35,018 nucleotides of DNA from Trueperaceae bacterium (lineage in GTDB: Bacteria; Deinococcota; Deinococci; Deinococcales; Trueperaceae): assembly GCA_030147925.1 (NCBI GenBank), contig JASBUK010000142.1, positions 1-35,018 on the forward strand. Direction: 5' to 3'. Numbering within the stretch: the stretch's first letter is position 1; every line of letters starts with the position of its first letter. Positions 34,003-35,018 of this stretch are shown here, piece by piece. The notes beneath the pieces are model-generated. The model saw nothing but the letters and a program-made list of their open reading frames with translations, searched no databases and was not told the origin of the DNA. The translations under genes and the position numbers were made by a program.

Positions 34003-34620
34003 GTGTCGGAGCTTATTGGCGATTTAGAGGCATTGCTAATCGAAATTCATCGCCGGGCAGAGCAATGGGCGCTGAGCAGCGAAACCGAGGCGCAGGAACG
34101 GGCCAAGGAGATTCTTGTTCAGGCCGAAGCTCAGGCCAAAGAGGCTAGAGAAGACATCCTTCGTCAAACCCAGACGGACATCGAGGTGGTTGAACGTCGT
34201 ATTCTGGCGCAAGGTCGGCTTGAGGCCCAACACCATTATTTGCAAGCGCGAGAGCATCTGCTCGAGCAAGTCTGGCCGGAAGCAGAGTTTAGGCTGCGGC
34301 AGTTGGTTGATAAAGCGACTTATCCTGAGGTCCTGGGCCGTCTCGCCCTGGTGGCTGCACAGGAGCTAGAGGCACAGCGCCTCAGCATAGCTGCCGACCC
34401 AAAGGGACATGAACTGCTGACCTCCGAGCGGCTTGTCAACTGGGGCGAAAAAGCTGATGTAGTCTTTGAGCGGGCTGCCGAAGCAAACAAAACCTGGGGT
34501 GGCCTCCTGATCTGGAGTGGTAGGACCCGCTACGACGCCACTTTCTCCACCAAGCTCGCCCTAGCAAAGGAAGTGTTGCGCGAGGAAGTGTACCGACTGC
34601 TCACCGAGGTTGGAACATGA
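34003..34620 (+). CDS. V/A-type ATPase peripheral stalk subunit E
   Basis: This 205-residue protein has a long N-terminal helix rich in A, E, Q and R (AQERAKEILVQAEAQAKEAR) and a globular C-terminal half, as in subunit E. It forms the stator stalk with G/H and caps the catalytic head. GTG 34003 follows GGAGG by six bases; the frame is open a further 45 bases upstream inside subunit F. It ends in ATGA, overlapping the start of subunit A by four bases. Confidence 0.88.
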   Translation: MSELIGDLEALLIEIHRRAEQWALSSETEAQERAKEILVQAEAQAKEAREDILRQTQTDIEVVERRILAQGRLEAQHHYLQAREHLLEQVWPEAEFRLRQLVDKATYPEVLGRLALVAAQELEAQRLSIAADPKGHELLTSERLVNWGEKADVVFERAAEANKTWGGLLIWSGRTRYDATFSTKLALAKEVLREEVYRLLTEVGT

Positions 34621-34889
34621 AGCACATTGGGCAGATCACCTGGATCAGCGGACCGGTTGCAAGGGTGCGGGTAGAAGGTTCGATAAGCCTATCGGAGCAG
34701 GTTTGGGTCGGTGAGGCCAGGCTGGCTGGCGAGGTGATTGCGCTCGAGCACGACCGGGCCATTATCCAGGTATACGAGGAAACGAGCGGTCTTAAACCCG
34801 GCGAGCCGTTGTTTGGCAGTGGCGAGCCGCTCTCGCTCAGTTGGGTGCGTCCAAGAAATCGGGGCAGACGGAAGAACAAGCTAAAGTAA
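34617..34889 (+). pseudogene. atpA: V/A-type ATPase catalytic subunit A, N-terminal fragment, interrupted
   Basis: The first 75 or so residues match the N-terminal beta-barrel domain of subunit A: MKHIGQITWISGPVARVRVEG, LAGEVIALEHDRAIIQVYEETSGLKPGEPL, and SGEPLSLS. Family members continue with LGPGLL and about 500 further residues, including the P-loop. Here similarity ends at about 34841-34845 and the frame stops at 34889 after a basic run (RNRGRRKNKLK). Restoring the frame by one base does not bring back family sequence, so this is not a simple frameshift. Inserted DNA is the best explanation. If no wild-type copy exists, the enzyme cannot work; the missing part may resume beyond the window. 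Confidence 0.85.
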
Positions 34890-35018
34890 GGGATGAAGCG
34901 AACGAAAGCAGAGATAAAAGCGAACTTGATAGCCCAGTATAGTGAGGCTGTAGATAAGCTACTCGAAGCGAGCGAAAGCCTAGACGACTTTGCCGAGTTA
35001 GAACAAGCGGTGAGTGAG
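34843..35018 (+). mobile_element. Probable left end of a mobile element inserted in atpA (runs off the window)
   Basis: Atypical sequence begins at GGGTGCGTCC (34843-34852), inside the atpA frame, and continues to the window edge. GGG at an end is common among insertion sequences such as the ISKra4 group. The stretch is purine-rich with repeated GCGAACGAAAGC and GCGAGCGAAAGC patterns. GTGCG at 34845-34849 also fits the 5' consensus of a group II intron, a second possibility. Neither the right end nor a target repeat is visible. Confidence 0.5.
34893..35018 (+). CDS. Start of an ORF in the inserted DNA, possibly a transposase (partial)
   Basis: From ATG 34893 a frame stays open for 42 codons to the window edge. 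It begins MKRTKAEIKANLIAQYSEA and goes on with KLLEASESLDDFAELEQAVSE. This helical, charged start resembles the N-termini of some ISKra4- and ISLre2-type transposases, but it is too short to assign. The ribosome site is weak. If the insertion is a group II intron this frame would be fortuitous. Confidence 0.4.
   Translation, partial: MKRTKAEIKANLIAQYSEAVDKLLEASESLDDFAELEQAVSE

Larger units (their letters stand above)
2443..34748. repeat. Dispersed palindrome GGCTCGAGCC / core CTCGAG (HIP1-like)
   Basis: By eye I counted at least 40 CTCGAG sites in 35 kb, against about 8 expected by chance. Most extend to GCTCGAGC. At least nine are the full ten-base GGCTCGAGCC, at 2443, 10723, 11856, 12621, 13209, 15652, 16937, 20355 and 27679; chance predicts far less than one. 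Sites occur in genes of both strands and in spacers. The density is high in the ATPase genes and low in the importer genes at 24-28 kb. Confidence 0.85.

Noticed and set aside
34841-34920. A simple frameshift in atpA
   Set aside because: Reading the neighbouring frames after 34841 does not restore the expected LGPGLL-type sequence, so sequence identity is lost, not just frame.
34617-35018. An intein in subunit A of the V/A-ATPase
   Set aside because: Inteins are common in this protein but sit near the P-loop and keep the frame open. Here the frame stops 15 codons after the break, and there is no intein N-terminal C/S block.
1-35018. CRISPR array, prophage or toxin-antitoxin pair
   Set aside because: I saw no regularly spaced repeats, phage structural genes or paired small genes of these kinds.

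Overview
The window is bacterial DNA of about 53% G+C. I saw no rRNA, tRNA or CRISPR array. A V/A-type ATPase operon, a met operon under an S-box riboswitch, a DUF6504 gene and one likely leaderless promoter suggest a member of Deinococcota (Deinococcus-Thermus). That placement is inference, about 0.6 confidence. The palindrome GGCTCGAGCC, or its core CTCGAG, recurs across the whole window in genes and between them. This looks like a HIP1-type genome signature.

Left part (1-12.6 kb). The 3' end of an IS630-family transposase is followed closely by arsB. Convergent to it is a respiratory module on the minus strand. A regulatory operon encodes TatA, a periplasmic PhnD/ArrX-like lipoprotein, a histidine kinase and a NarL-type regulator, and ends at a hairpin terminator. 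A second operon encodes a four-cluster Fe-S subunit (B), an NrfD-like membrane subunit (C), a Tat-exported molybdopterin catalytic subunit (A) and an extra polyferredoxin. The B-C-A order and subunit types match the tetrathionate/selenate/arsenate reductase group (Ttr/Srd/Arr). The substrate cannot be read from sequence. The 11.8-12.35 kb gap holds a possible MITE, followed by a DUF6504 gene.

Middle part (12.6-24 kb). A SAM-I riboswitch precedes metY-metX. Its expression platform appears to control the ribosome site of a 21-codon leader ORF rather than metY itself. Next come a convergent orphan nucleoside/sugar ABC ATPase with a probable leaderless start, and the divergent tmRNA gene ssrA with an extended -10 promoter and a strong bidirectional terminator. 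A complete [NiFe]-hydrogenase maturation operon, hypABFCDE, follows on the minus strand. No hydrogenase structural gene is in view.

Right part (24-35 kb). An ABC importer plus a glycerophosphodiester phosphodiesterase follows the ugpB-A-E-C-Q order. The phosphodiesterase carries an unusual N-terminal domain, and an IS200/IS605-like end remnant precedes it. The window closes with V/A-ATPase genes in the order G/H-C-I-K-F-E-A. The catalytic A gene breaks off after about 75 codons where unrelated sequence, probably a mobile element, begins.

Taken together the genes fit an anaerobic or facultative lifestyle: a periplasmic chalcogen or arsenic oxyanion respiration system with its own sensing and Tat component, hydrogenase maturation, methionine synthesis, glycerophosphodiester scavenging and a rotary ATPase. 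Mobile DNA lies at both ends.
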